Below are positions 1 to 10,739 of a stretch of 64,000 bases of DNA, piece after piece. The translations under genes were made by a program, and so were the position numbers. Every line of letters starts with the position of its first letter. Position 1 is the stretch's first letter. The notes below the pieces were generated by a model, which was given only the letters and a program-made list of their open reading frames with translations, was not told the origin of the DNA and made no database searches. Location: contig CP136064.1 of NCBI GenBank assembly GCA_032622095.1, positions 174,982,247 through 175,046,246 on the forward strand, written 5' to 3'. This DNA comes from Siphonodentalium dalli (lineage: Eukaryota > Mollusca > Scaphopoda > Gadilida > Siphonodentaliidae).

Positions 1-490
1 CGTTAATTGCTTTCGATGTTTAAGTATGAACAATGGCTGGGCTACTCGTGAAGATTTCATGGCGGGAACACAATGCCTCCGATTTTTGATCCGCATTTAG
101 AGGCTTTCTGGTGTGGTGAATGGAGAAACCTGCAGTAATAAGCCGTAGGTTTTTTTGGTAATAATTTGAAGGACTAGGGCTATAGTTTTAACGGAATTCT
201 GAGGCGGTGCATTCATGTAACCAATATATTTTATATTATAATTTATATTTATGCCTAATAATATTATCTTGAGGGCGTTACCATTTCTGATTATGGTTTT
301 CTTGTGCGGTATATCTGCCACAAACGCACATTCACTGAAAAACGCATAGCTTTTGTTTAAAGCAAATTCGGGGGCTCCCGTACAGAGCAAGAACGGACGT
401 TGTTCTATGGCTTCTCGGGACTGCAGCGACCTCATAGACAGATTCTGACAAAGCCTCAAAAGAAATGTTCTATATCGCACCGAGAGGCAT
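1..490. other. Non-coding stretch with a dispersed-repeat segment
   Basis: No gene is recognised. A segment at about 185-320 (ACGGAATTCTGAG, ATACCAATATATTTTATATT-like, then GCGTTACCATTTCTGAT) recurs in the same orientation at about 34955-35080, so part of this stretch is a dispersed repeat. A long minus-strand open frame covers 97-510 but crosses the repeat and resembles no family I know. Confidence 0.5.
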
Positions 491-739
491 GTGAATGGGT
501 GCACAGCCATTCATTCCTCGTCCATTTCAGAATTAATTGCCATTTTAGAGAAATATGATCTTACATCTCATTTGTCGTCCTTTGTTGAAACAGGACACTT
601 TCCATTGAAGGGCACGTGGAAACAATTAGTGACTCGGCAAATATCAAATGTTCAAGAAGAAAACTGGAAAATATGCTTGCTCAATTTCGCAAATAATTTT
701 ATCTCACTGAACATATTCCCACTCTGGTACGCCTGTTGA
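491..739 (+). pseudogene. Probable LINE relic, region downstream of reverse transcriptase
   Basis: The plus-strand frame contains a pattern of the type LEKYDL...FVETGHFP...WKQLV. I associate this with the helical region after the reverse transcriptase domain of invertebrate non-LTR retrotransposons. It is short, isolated and has no upstream catalytic domain, so it can only be a fragment. The match rests on motif memory alone; a chance open frame is the alternative. Confidence 0.35.
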
Positions 740-879
740 TGTTATCCTCAACATAAATTTTAATTTCTGGAAGCGTCAAAGTTATTGGCAAATGCAGTCT
801 CCCAGGAGGATGGGGTGTGTCGGCTTTGTGGCAAACCATATGACCCTTTCATGCGTTGTTGCAGCATCAAAGACCCTGT

Positions 880-945
880 GCCAGTGCATTCTATTATATA
901 TGCGAGTCGCCCAGGCGGCTCGCATATATTATAGAATGCACTGGC
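880..945. repeat. 66-bp near-perfect hairpin
   Basis: The arms read GCCAGTGCATTCTATTATAT and its reverse complement, with a short centre near GCGAGTCGCCCAGGCGGCTC. A sister hairpin with the same plan and related arms (GCCAATGCATTCTCTTATAT) lies at 24275-24343. Similar arms flank the Tc1 element at 972-1030 and 2525-2582, so these belong to one repeat family, probably termini of a short DNA transposon. Confidence 0.8.
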
Positions 946-971
946 TTACAAGATCAGGGTAAATATTGTTA

Positions 972-1030
972 GACCAATGTATTCTCCTATATATACTACT
1001 CACATTTTGCTAAGGATCACCCATATAATG
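972..1030 (+). repeat. Left inverted arm flanking the Tc1 element
   Basis: This roughly 57-bp arm includes the core ACATTTTGCTAAGGATCACC. Its reverse complement is present at 2525-2582. The pair brackets the Tc1 transposase. Either the arms are extended terminal repeats of the Tc1 element, or the Tc1 inserted into a foldback element of the same family as the hairpins at 880 and 24275. Confidence 0.8.
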
Positions 1031-1100
1031 GTCATATTTATATACTAGTATGCAATTCCCACCTTCCGTATCTTACTGTAATGGAGATGAGTGATCAATT

Positions 1101-2431
1101 GTTCAGTGTTATTGTTGCGACGGTGTGTAATTGACCGTGGTGAGATCTGTTCAGCAAAGAAGTGGGTCACCATGTTTTTCGTGATTTGGTTCAAAATCCG
1201 TCCGTGTACAAATCAGTGTTCTACACGCATGTCTATTGCCAAATCGACTTGGACATCGATTGTAAGAGTTCACCAACGTTTACTATGGTTCGTCGGCGTC
1301 ATTTAAGCGCGCAAGAATTGGCCAGAGGGCTGGGGATGCTCCAATCTGGAAGATCACAGAGGCAGGTTGCTGCAGACCTAGGTGTCAGCCAGAGCGTTGT
1401 CTCCAGGTCGTGGAATCGCTACAACACACATGGTAGTGCAAACAGAAGACACGGTGGAGGTCGTCAGCGGATCACGATGGAACGCCAAGACCGTTATCTG
1501 AGGATAACAGCGACTTGGAACCGTACCATGAATGCCACATCACTGCAACGGAACCTCCAAAATGCGGCTGGGATCAGAAGTGCGACGCAGACCATCCGCG
1601 ATAGACTTCACGCTGCTGGTTTACGTGCCAGGGGTGCCGCAGTTCGCGTTATTTTGCGACCACGGCACATGCAACACCGGGTAAAGTGGAGCACAGAACA
1701 TGTGAACTGGACAGTACAACAGTGGTCGACCGTGCTGTTCGCAGATGAGTCTAGGTTTCCTCGACAGACGTGTTTTGGTTTGGAGGAGGCGAAATAAGAG
1801 ATTCACGGATGCTACAGTGAGGGAACATGACCGCTATGGTGGCGGCTCGGTTATGGTGTGGGGTGGGATGATTACGGACGGCAACACTGACCTGTATGTC
1901 ATCCAGAACGGCACCCTGAATGCACAGCGTTACCGGGATGAAATTCTGAACCCAATCGTGCGGCCGTTTGCGGGTGCTGTCGGCGAAGATTTCGTACTGA
2001 TGGACGACAACGCCAGACCACACCGTGCCATACTGGTAAACCGATACCTTCAGGAGGGAGGAATCGAGCTGATGGTCTGGCCAGCGGCATCACCGGATCG
2101 CAATCACATAGAGCATGCTTGGGGCCGGCTGCAGACTGCAATAACAGCTCGACCAGTCCAACCGACAACTCTACAACAGCTGGATCAAGCACTGGTTGAG
2201 GAATGGAGGAACCTTCCTCAAGACATCTTCCGCCACATGGTCCATGGGATGCGGAGGCGTTGCCAAGCTGTTCTGGATGCCCGCGGAGGTCACACCAAGT
2301 ACTGACGTTGTTTTTTGGTGAATAAAATTGTATTCAATACATTTTAGTTGCTTGTTTGTAATTATTGAAATTCATCAAAATGGGGGTAGTCTGATTCCAT
2401 CTCCCCATTTAGCAAATATACGCCACTGAAC
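1101..2431 (+). mobile_element. Tc1-type DNA transposon (inactive)
   Basis: A Tc1-like transposase relic is bounded by short inverted ends, GTTCAGTG on the left and CACTGAAC on the right. An AATAAA lies just after the stop codon (about 2322). The ends are inferred from the inverted CAGTG motifs typical of Tc1 elements; a flanking TA duplication is not clear, so the exact borders could be further out, at the 972 and 2582 arms. Confidence 0.7.
1285..2305 (+). pseudogene. Tc1-like transposase, frameshifted
   Basis: Cut-and-paste transposase of the IS630-Tc1-mariner superfamily. It starts with a DNA-binding helix-turn-helix region (LSAQELARG, then SQRQVAADLGVSQ). The catalytic triad is recognisable: the first Asp in FADESRF, the second in MDDNARPH, and the Glu in the DRNHIEHAW segment. 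Reading continues in one frame to about 1765, where FADESRF runs into a premature stop at about 1797. The rest of the protein (VWRRRNKRFTDATVREHDRY onward) lies in another frame to the stop at 2305. A frameshift plus a small deletion just after the first catalytic Asp therefore inactivates it. About 330 residues in total is close to the family length. Confidence 0.95.
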
Positions 2432-2524
2432 ATTTGCTACACCCATTAAATAAGAGGCAGATATAATAATCAACTATTAAAAGGACGATTTATGTTCAAT
2501 GTTGCTATATTATATAAAATATTA

Positions 2525-2582
2525 CAAAATATATGGGTGATCCTTAGCAAAATGTCAGTAGTATATAAGAAAATGCATTGGC
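2525..2582 (-). repeat. Right inverted arm flanking the Tc1 element
   Basis: Reverse complement of the arm at 972-1030 (GGTGATCCTTAGCAAAATGT core). It is followed at about 2620 by CATCAAAGGGTTAA, an end resembling TTAA-CCCTTT termini of piggyBac-type elements, which supports an outer element disrupted by the Tc1. Confidence 0.75.
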
Positions 2583-2639
2583 ACATGCAGGGTTTTCGCA
2601 AAAAATGAGGAAGCTCCAGTCATCAAAGGGTTAATGGCT

Positions 2640-3460
2640 AATTAAGACAACCAATTATTTTACAATATTTTGTGAACTGACAGCTTATATGATTAAATTA
2701 TTTTAATGTACTTTGTATCAAATCTGGTAGATTTACTTAAGAAGTTAATGTGGTTTATGTGTGTGTTATTGAGGGACGCGGTGCTGTGGTCATTGGTACA
2801 CATTGCATGAACCGCGAAGTACACATCCGCTCTATTAATTTCTTATATTTATATAGTTTAAACATATTTTATTGTATCATTAATGTACAATTGGGATTGG
2901 GGCACAAGTTATACAACTTAGATAGCTCCCTTCCCCATACAAGATAGCATATATGTTTAAATTGTTTGATATGTATCAGATCCAGGTTCGATAGGTGAGT
3001 CCATTTGGTTGATTACTGATTGTTGGCAGTGGAGAAATGCGTTAGTTAGTTTAGTAGTAGCTTTGGGGTACTAAAATTACGGCGATCGCGCGTGACGTTG
3101 ACACAGAGGTTGTGAATTTGTTAATTGGTAAAGCGGTTTGTAGCGACTATATATTTTTGAACTTCTGCAAATATTAATTTGGTTTTGTTATTACTAATGT
3201 TTGGTGTACCTTTTAGGATGTCGGTGATATTGTATACAGTGATGCATTAATTTGTTCTAAGCCTGTGTTGTATGTATTATATATTTTTCTTCTGGGACCG
3301 GTATAATAATAGTAGTTAGGGGGTTTGGGTATGTAGTATATAATTTTGAGGAATATCTTGAATTCATGTAAGCTTTCAGCTTTGGTTACAATGTCGGGGA
3401 GTTTTTTCCAAGTTGGGCACATTTTTGGCATGAACAATGTTTAGTTTCGCAATAATATGT
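2640..3460. other. Non-coding, nothing recognised
   Basis: I see no coding similarity, RNA gene or clear repeat in this stretch. Open frames here are short and of ordinary chance length. Confidence 0.5.
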
Positions 3461-3464
3461 GTAG

Positions 3465-4885
3465 AAGTCGCCAGGATAGGATAGGATAGGATAGTTTATT
3501 TACAATACACACGAATGACACAGTGGCAGTAATACATAATAAATTATAACAGTGTATTGTCGGGGGTAGCTTAGCCCTATCGGGCTGTCTTCCTGCTACC
3601 CCCTAAAACAAGTATAACTATACGTAATAGCATAGATGCTTGTATTTCAGATCCACGCACTTGTACAGACTATAGTCATATATAAAACTTTTTAGAATCT
3701 AGTACTTAGGGCATATCACAAATGAGTATTGTCGTGGTTGTGAGCCAATCCAGACGATTTATCAGATCGAAGATGTACTATCTTTCCATAGGAATTTTTT
3801 GAACTGTTCAAATTATCTAAAACATATTAACAGTTTCAGTTCCAGTTCCATGGGTATATATTGGGAACAAAATATTTTGTTTTCTGTTGCTACAACGGTT
3901 TCAGGCGAGAGATACCGTCATCTTTATATAGGTAAACAGAATGAGAATCTATATGGATCGTCGGAAAGTCTCTTTGTTGAGTGAGGTTTTGGGATAATTC
4001 AAATTATCAATATTACATATATATATATATCTGTTTATGTATATCTGGTGGTGTATGGTAATAGTCCCGTTAGATAAATCATGATAATGTACGGTAACAT
4101 TTATGATGTGTGGCAGTATATATGGGCATGTTAGGAACGAGAATGCGACGTGTGTCCACATGCAGCTGAGAAGAAAGTTATTTGAATGGTAGTAATAGTC
4201 CGAAACCTCGCCGGCTCGTGGTGGTATATAGGGGTATAGTTAGCTAACTAGGTGCGTCAACATTTATTATTTTGTAGAGCGTTTGTAATTTGTGTAATTC
4301 GCGTCTTATTGGTAGTGTAGGTCAGCCAACTTCAAGCATTAAATCTTTAACGGAGGCAGAGCGCGTTAATCCACTGACAATTCTTGCTGCATCTTTATGA
4401 AGGCGATCGAGTCTTTCAGTTTGTTGTTGTGGTGCACAGTCCCAGACAATATCAACGTAAGTCAAGCTTATATTTTAGCTTTCTGAAATGAGATAATCTG
4501 GCAGAAACCTTTTTCGCTACATTATCCAGATAATATTGTTCCATTTGAGATTATTTATGAGTTCCAGGCCAAAATGCGTGTGCGAATCTACAAAGGAAAC
4601 GTCGTTTCCCTGGAATTGCAAGTTGAGATGGGGATTTCCGGATACTAGGGAGTAAGATAGAGCTACAATGTTTAATGGATTAAAGGTCACCAGCCATTTA
4701 TGAGCCAATTCGTCAATTTTATTCAGTTCGTTATTTAAATCACTTGTAAGAATATCCATATCGTAATGAGAGGCAGTCAAGCATGTATCGTCTGCGAACA
4801 TTCGCGTATCGGATTGGGTGACGTCGGGTATGTCGTTTATATAGACCTTGAATTGGTGTTGTTCACGATGCGCGTATGTCCACAA
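3465..4885 (-). mobile_element. 3' half of a non-LTR retrotransposon (LINE)
   Basis: Read on the minus strand, this is a reverse transcriptase fragment (4885 to about 4255) followed by a non-coding tail ending in a short tandem repeat of CTATC units (plus-strand AGGATAGGATAGGATAG at about 3474-3497). A tail of simple repeats after the coding region is typical of CR1/L2-like LINEs, so the insertion is a 5'-truncated copy. Its coding part carries stops and is dead. Confidence 0.8.
4255..4885 (-). pseudogene. LINE reverse transcriptase fragment
   Basis: The minus-strand frame contains VYINDIPDV followed by MFADDTCL, the reverse transcriptase catalytic core (FADD carries the metal-binding aspartates). 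It continues through a typical thumb region with LNKIDELAHKWLVTFNP. After a break near 4517 the C-terminal helical region resumes in another frame: CAPQQQTERLDRLHKDAAR, then ASVKDLMLEVG, an in-frame stop, and LPIRRELHKLQTLYKI. Frameshift and stop show a pseudogene. Upstream endonuclease sequence is absent. Confidence 0.9.
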
Positions 4886-5035
4886 GATGTTTTCCTTTTA
4901 CAAGTTGCTTTGCACAGTGAACTAGTTATTATGATAAGAGACGACCTTGCACATATAGTTATGTCGATTGTTTGACCGAATTTCCAAATGAACCCACCCC
5001 TTGAATTTTAACCTGACCGAAATTATCCGAATCGA

Positions 5036-5180
5036 GAAGTAAATATTTACAATTGAGTTTAGTTCAGACGATGTTTTCTATGGAGTGGTATGGTCGATTT
5101 GTTTGATATTTTAGATGATGTTATAGTAGAATGCTACATTCTCCATGTTGGCATAGCACTTGAATGCTAACTTGTCTGTT
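5036..5180 (+). repeat. Fragment of the AGACATATTATG TTAA family
   Basis: The segment AGTAAATATTTACAATT... through ATGTTTTCTATGGAGTGGTA and on to TAGCACTTGAATGCTAAC matches the second half of the element at 58801-59168, and in reverse the elements at 63639-64000 and 21394-21679. Neither terminus is intact here. Confidence 0.8.
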
Positions 5181-6230
5181 TCACACACCCCAACAAGTCC
5201 ACAATGTGTCTTTACTTCTGGTCTGCGATTTACAATTATGTTGCGTCAGGTAAATTTCCACCCGGTCAAGGTTTTGGACAACGTTGGAGATAAACAAAGC
5301 CATTGTCACCACCCTCCTGTCTTGATAATACATACGGGCTCATTACGTCTATTTTATCCAGTTTAATCTACATGATGCATTGTCATAATATAAACCACCA
5401 TGCGAGCAAGGTGTTGTGGGCACGGGTAGTGACATGTGTTTGATATGAGGAATTTTTTTGTACTAATTGTTTTTCTTCTGGCACAACTCCGGACCCACGA
5501 GGTGATTGCTGAACTGAGCTTCAACCATATGTCAACAGTTGGACGAAAAAGGCTCCATATATATGTTTCAATTGCAATTTTGTTTGTTTTATGCTTAAGT
5601 TGATCGCGTGGTGATAAATTTGGACAAAGTTGTCAACATTCCAGTGATAGAGATATTTTACGAAGCTAAATCTCCATTCACAAAAAAATTTGCTGCATTT
5701 AAAATGAAAAATATTGACTGCTAACAGGGTTACCCGGCGATGCCCATGTTAATGTGATGTGAAACCCTCTGATGTGGACATTTGGTGGGAATAGAGAATA
5801 CCTTTGCCCAAAGTGTTACACGTATTCTCAAAGTCATTCTTATACATAGATTATAAGTAGTGGCTCGGTACCATGTCGGAGTGATTGTCATTTTGTATAT
5901 CACGATTAATCCGTCCCACCAAAAAAGAAGTATATATTTATTTATTTACAACTGCGCGTACTTCGATCGTTATAATGTTCTAAATCGTATATACAGTCGA
6001 CGTGGTGGGAGTTGACTTTTTATTTTTAATATTGGGATCAACTTGAACACCATTAACACATTAGTTCACAAAAATACAGTGGGTTTGACTAAGATTTTAA
6101 GGACACCCCTGACTTGAACGGCGCCACTTTTGACAGCTTTAAACCTCACCATTAGATTCATCATATCATGGAGATGATCATGTATATAAGTTTTGTGAAA
6201 ATCGGAGACAGAAACGTTTTTCTGCCCCTC
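5181..6230. other. Non-coding, nothing recognised
   Basis: No coding similarity or repeat partner within the window was found by eye. Base composition is like the surrounding intergenic DNA. Confidence 0.45.
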
Positions 6231-6364
6231 CCCCTTTTATGAATGCTTTATTATCTGATCATAATGACAATGATATCGAGAAATGGAAAGTATATACACA
6301 GACGATGGAGAGGAGGAACGTAATGCATTATATGCACAACATACAGTGATCTCCCGATCGACAT

Positions 6365-6595
6365 GGCGCATGTTCATCATCGTTTTTATCATCATTATCA
6401 TCAATTTAATTTTGACATTAGAGTCATCTTCATAATCATAATAACCATCATCATCTTCGTCATCATCTTTATATCTAACAGCAACACAGTCTTGATCCAA
6501 CACAAAAAAAAACAACAAAAACAACAACAACTCCAACAACAACACCAATAACAACAACAATAACAACAACACCAATAACAGTAACGCTACACATT
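6365..6595. repeat. Simple-sequence region, (ATC/ATT)n then (CAA)n
   Basis: ATC/ATT-rich trinucleotides from about 6370 pass into AAC/CAA repeats at about 6503-6590. The open frames here (polyleucine on one strand, polyglutamine on the other) are products of the repeat and are not genes. The tract directly abuts the 3' end of the LINE at 6613, so it may be that element's simple-repeat tail. Confidence 0.85.
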
Positions 6596-6612
6596 AATCA
6601 CTTGTGTCCAGT

Positions 6613-7690
6613 TTAAGATTTATCAGTCGGATGAACGAGCACAGTTTGCGAAGAGATGTTACATCTTTCAAATTTATTTAGTATGTCGTCTAGAATATCA
6701 ATAGTTGGGTGTTTTATACCTGTATATTTCCTAAGAATGGGGCGATTTCTTGCCTCTTCAAAGTATTCACGTTCCAATAAATAGTGAAATTCATACCCAA
6801 GTTTTCGTTTTTTACACATGGGGCACAATCTATAAAATATGTTTGTTCCGTTCCAACGACCTTTCTCTATTGGTAAGCGGTGGTTACTAGTACGAAATTG
6901 ACATAGAGATATTCTATTTTTTTTATCCAAACTATCCAAGTATATTTCAAAATTACTGTGATGTTTGAAAATGTTATAGGTGTTACCTCGATTAGAGTTG
7001 TCAGTGTCAGATAAACACACATTACGGAATTGACTATTTAAATTGCACTTGAAGTATGGTACTAGTGTAATATTTTCCATTTTCCAGAGATGGATCTGAC
7101 CACAATTTGTCAGGATATCCTTTATTTTTTCTATCCACTGAAATTTTACTGACTCAGATTAACATACATTCAGGGCTGGTAAATAAAGAGTTTTACCAAA
7201 TCTGCTTTGTTGCATATTCTTAATATTCATCCAGTATTTTAGAATGCGCAAATTAATTGTGTACTCAATCGGCAGTCTACCACTTTCACCATATACCATA
7301 TAATTAGGAGTCGATGACATGCTTTATAAATTTTCTGTGGATATTTTCAAATATTGCATTACTCCCTGATCCCCAGACTTCGCAACAATACAACATAATT
7401 GGTAAAACTTGGGCGTCAAATAATTCAAACATGTTTTTTCACTGACAAGCAATGAATTCTTGATTTCGATATAATAGAGTACATTGCCTTGGTTGCTTTA
7501 TTCATAAAAGTCTTTTTCGCTAAAGAGTATGTGCCTGATTTTGTGTGTATAATTCCAAGGTAATTAAAGCTCTTCACCACTTCAATTGTCTCACCTTTGT
7601 AAAGAAATGTCTTATTATTTGGCAAGCTTCTTTTAGATATAAACATTATTTTAGTTTTCTCAGCATTGACAGTTAATTTACATTTCCCGC
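6613..7690 (-). pseudogene. LINE 3' half, reverse transcriptase C-terminus and tail domain
   Basis: On the minus strand the order is: KTKIMFISKRSL and FNYLGIIHTKSGTYSLAKK (after the RT catalytic core), then in another frame MFELFDAQVLPIMLYCCEVW (about 7430-7370), then YMVYGESGRLPIEY, and finally the block NRISLCQFRTSNHRLPIEKG followed by CPMCKKRKLGYEFHYLL. The last part is a zinc-knuckle-like CxxC plus H region near the LINE C-terminus. At least one frameshift and internal stops (near 7150) make it non-functional. The RT catalytic FADD core is not included, so this is a 5'-truncated copy distinct from the one at 4255. Confidence 0.9.
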
Positions 7691-7714
7691 AGTAACTTTG
7701 GAAACTGACAACAA

Positions 7715-8180
7715 CAGCGTCACTTTAGAAAATTATAACCCAGTGACCCTCGTACAAAACAAGCTGAATACGAAAGATGTTTATTGCGAAGAAGACGTTT
7801 TAAGAAGTACGACGGATGGATAACGTGTATCCCTGGCCTTGCACCTATTTGACCCGGTGATCCCGTTTGAATTTTTATTAATTCCCAGTCACACAAGGAC
7901 CCTCCAAACCAAATGTAAGCTAAATAAGACTGATGGTTCATAGGAAGAAGCCGTTTTAACAATTATTCTGGAGGAAAATAGTTATGACTCCGCCCCTATT
8001 TGCCCTGATGACCCAATTTGAATAAAAACTGAATCACAATCAGCAAAGGACATTCCATTCCTAAAATAACCTAACTAAAACATCATGTTAACGGAGGGAT
8101 GGACGCCAGACGAGGAGTGATGACTATAGCTCCACGGTCCACCGAAGACTTACTTCCACTCAGGTGAGCTAATAAATAAC
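7715..8180. repeat. Mollusc-style interspersed repeat with internal sub-repeats
   Basis: Two degenerate sub-units share motifs such as CCTATTTGACCCGGTGATCCC and CCTATTTGCCCTGATGACCCA-like phrases and AATCACAATCAGCAAAGGACA-like phrases. The end is GGATGGACGCCAGACGAGG, then ATAGCTCCACGGTCCACCG, then CAGGTGAGCTAA. I recognise this ending style from abundant bivalve repeats; it is the main taxonomic hint in this part of the window. An 80-residue minus-strand open frame inside it is a product of the repeat. Confidence 0.7.
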
Positions 8181-9384
8181 ACAATGACGTTGTTCTCCTT
8201 TGTCGTTTTAGAAGTACTCCTTCGTTTGTCGAGAAATATTTGGGTGATTTTTAAAACACTTCTTCAAATATTTCCGTTATTTCGTCAAAAACACTTCTTC
8301 AAATATCTCTGTTATTTAGTTAATAAAAATATTTTCTTATTTTAGGATCACATATGGTGATCCCCTTTTCATGGGATCACAATATCCTCTCATTTTGATA
8401 TATGATCCTGCCTTCATTGAGCCACGAGTGACTCTTGAGACGAGGATCACATATTATATGATACCATATCCTAGGGAGGATCACATATTGCTTAATATCT
8501 ACACCCGTGCGCATGCATGGTCTGTATCTACCTATGTGTATATCCAGCATGTGGCAAACGCGCTTATATAAATGTTCAAGCGCTTAGCTTGGAGCTCATG
8601 CATGTGATTAGCGCTATATATAAAACATACTATTAATTCGTATTACTATTATATAGGGATTTACTTTGAAACTTGACAATTGTGGATGTATATATATTCT
8701 AGATGATGCGCGTTATTGTGTGTTTGCGAACTATAGACCACCATGCAACACCGACCAATTGCATGCAGCCCAGGGATACCATGCACTACGTCATGCATGT
8801 TGATGAACTTGGGTTCTCATGCATGCACTCAGATGACAATGATAAAATACATGTATTATTTGCAAATGGCATAAATAGAGGGTTTTTAACGCGCCCGCTG
8901 CTCCACCACACCCCCTTGTGAGAATCAAAACCCGCGAATATGACGTCATTCACGATGTTCCTGGGAAGGTTCTCGGTTAAGCTGCAATGCAGTTCAGTTC
9001 CATCGCTGCGCTGACCACTGCCATCATGTGTGTTTTCCTGATTAAATATAACATTTTTGCATTAAATTTTGTGTCAGTTACAGTTCATTGTGGGTGGCTT
9101 GACCCAGCCAATTTAAATCAATATGGACAGTTCGGTTTTCTCAGAATAATGCAGAATGAAATGTAACCGACAAAAGTCTAAAATAAAAAAAAATCCTCAA
9201 ATTATGTGTACATGATGGTAGTATTCAGTCCAGAGTAACAGGGGACTGAACTCTCCCTTGAAGTTTGGTTCTCGGTGTTCGAATCGTCGAGTTTTTATGA
9301 GGTATACCGCGGTAACTCACGTGGGTTTCTCATCATTCACGAACACACAATAAACGCGGAATAAATTTCATTCTATATATCGTG
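8181..9384. other. Non-coding with short direct repeats
   Basis: No gene is recognised. At 8240-8330 the phrase AACACTTCTTCAAATAT occurs twice, and related sequence in reverse occurs at about 24430-24470. At 8344-8490 the motif GGATCACA(T/A)AT recurs about four times. CATGCATG motifs are frequent at 8585-8830. None of these forms a bounded element that I can define. Confidence 0.45.
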
Positions 9385-9490
9385 TTAACTACTAAGCAAG
9401 GCATATTTATGCGCTCAAACGTCGACTTTCCGATCTATGTAATATGCGCCAAAACACGATTGTCGAATATAGGTGACCACATTAATTGGA
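9385..9490 (+). repeat. Dispersed repeat shared with 17640-17745
   Basis: About 105 bp including GGCATATTTATGCGCTC and GACTTTCCGATCTATGTAAT, ending GTGACCACAT, is matched in the same orientation at 17640-17745 with roughly one mismatch in ten. It is probably the end of a transposable element. Confidence 0.8.
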
Positions 9491-10425
9491 ATATAATAAT
9501 AATTGAATGGTGTTGTCTTAGCTCTCTTGTGGAGCATTCTAACAAGTTCATACAAACAGGAGCCTATATAGCTCATTCAGTCCGTGTGGGTAGGGGGTTT
9601 GTGGCCGCCACTTGATGAGTGGAATTCAGTTTTGTATATATGTGGATATATGCGTATGTATGTGCGAGTTTGTACATGCGTACCTGTGTGTGTATGTACG
9701 TGCTGATGGCGTGTGGTTTTCCGTAGTCTTGTTTCGGCCAATTTGGCCGGTTACTTCATGTGACTTTTTCATCTGACGTGTGTGTCGGAATAATGATATG
9801 GAGGATTTATGTAAATGTTAGCCCAAACTACATTTCCAAGTAACGATGGTTTTGTTGTTTATTTTGAGGAATAATACCGCGTCAGATGAATTCAGCCCAA
9901 ATATGTTAACAGTTGTCGTGTAAAACATTCGGCAGTAACTTAGCGTTATTTAGTATTTGTGAATGTCCTTTAACATGGGGGAAATAGACTACTGCGCTTG
10001 AACGAGCATGTGAATTGTCGTTTTTAATGTATAGCAACTTTATAATCAATAACAGAGGCATTCTCTGTCAAATAAGGTCGCTCTATTTACGATACCAATT
10101 GGGGAACTTTGTAAATTAAATTACGCGTAAACTTAACCTGCTGCAAATAGAAAAGGTGTCGGAATCGGCGTACTCGCCCCATGGGCTAACTCGCCCAATC
10201 GGCGCGTGCCAACTCGGAATAAAAGGCCAACTCGGAATAAAAGATGCATACGGGGTGTTATATGGCGTTTGGTCCGTTGTTTCTCAATGAATATTATTGA
10301 AATTTGGTGTATATGTCCGGGCTGGGACATGGAATACAACAACGTTTGAATTGTTTTTAAATTTACAAATTTGTTGATTTTATTCATTTTGTTTTCGTTC
10401 TGAAACACACTATAAAGTGTATATA
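9491..10425. other. Non-coding, nothing recognised
   Basis: A local duplication GCCAACTCGGAATAAAAG occurs twice in tandem at about 10208-10243. Otherwise nothing is recognised. Confidence 0.45.
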
Positions 10426-10429
10426 ATAT

Positions 10430-10735
10430 AATAACGAACACGAGACATACATAATTTATGAACTGTTAACAAAAGATATCAAATTAAATACATGACAAAG
10501 ATGACTCAGTGGAGTTTATAAAGTGAACATAAAAACATTGAGGTAAGAATCTGTTTAAGGAATTCAACTTTATTTAATGATAATAAACACATAAATTAAA
10601 ATAACAAACATGAGACATACATGATTTATAAACTGTTAACAACAGATATCAAACTCAATACATGACAAAGATGACTCAGTGAAGTTTATAAAGTGAACAT
10701 AAAAATATTAAGGTAAAAATCTTTTTAAGCATTAC
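10430..10735. repeat. Tandem duplication, period about 170 bp
   Basis: The segment from AACACGAGACATACATAAT through ATGACAAAGATGACTCAGTG to ACATTGAGGTAAGAATCT (10437-10555) is repeated at 10609-10728 with about 10 percent divergence. Two copies only. Confidence 0.85.
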
Positions 10736-10739
10736 TAAA

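Noticed and set aside
97-510. 137-residue open frame on the minus strand
   Set aside because: Overlaps a dispersed repeat that recurs at 34955; no recognisable domain.
6237-6575. Polyleucine / polyglutamine open frames
   Set aside because: Products of (CAA)n and (ATC)n simple repeats.
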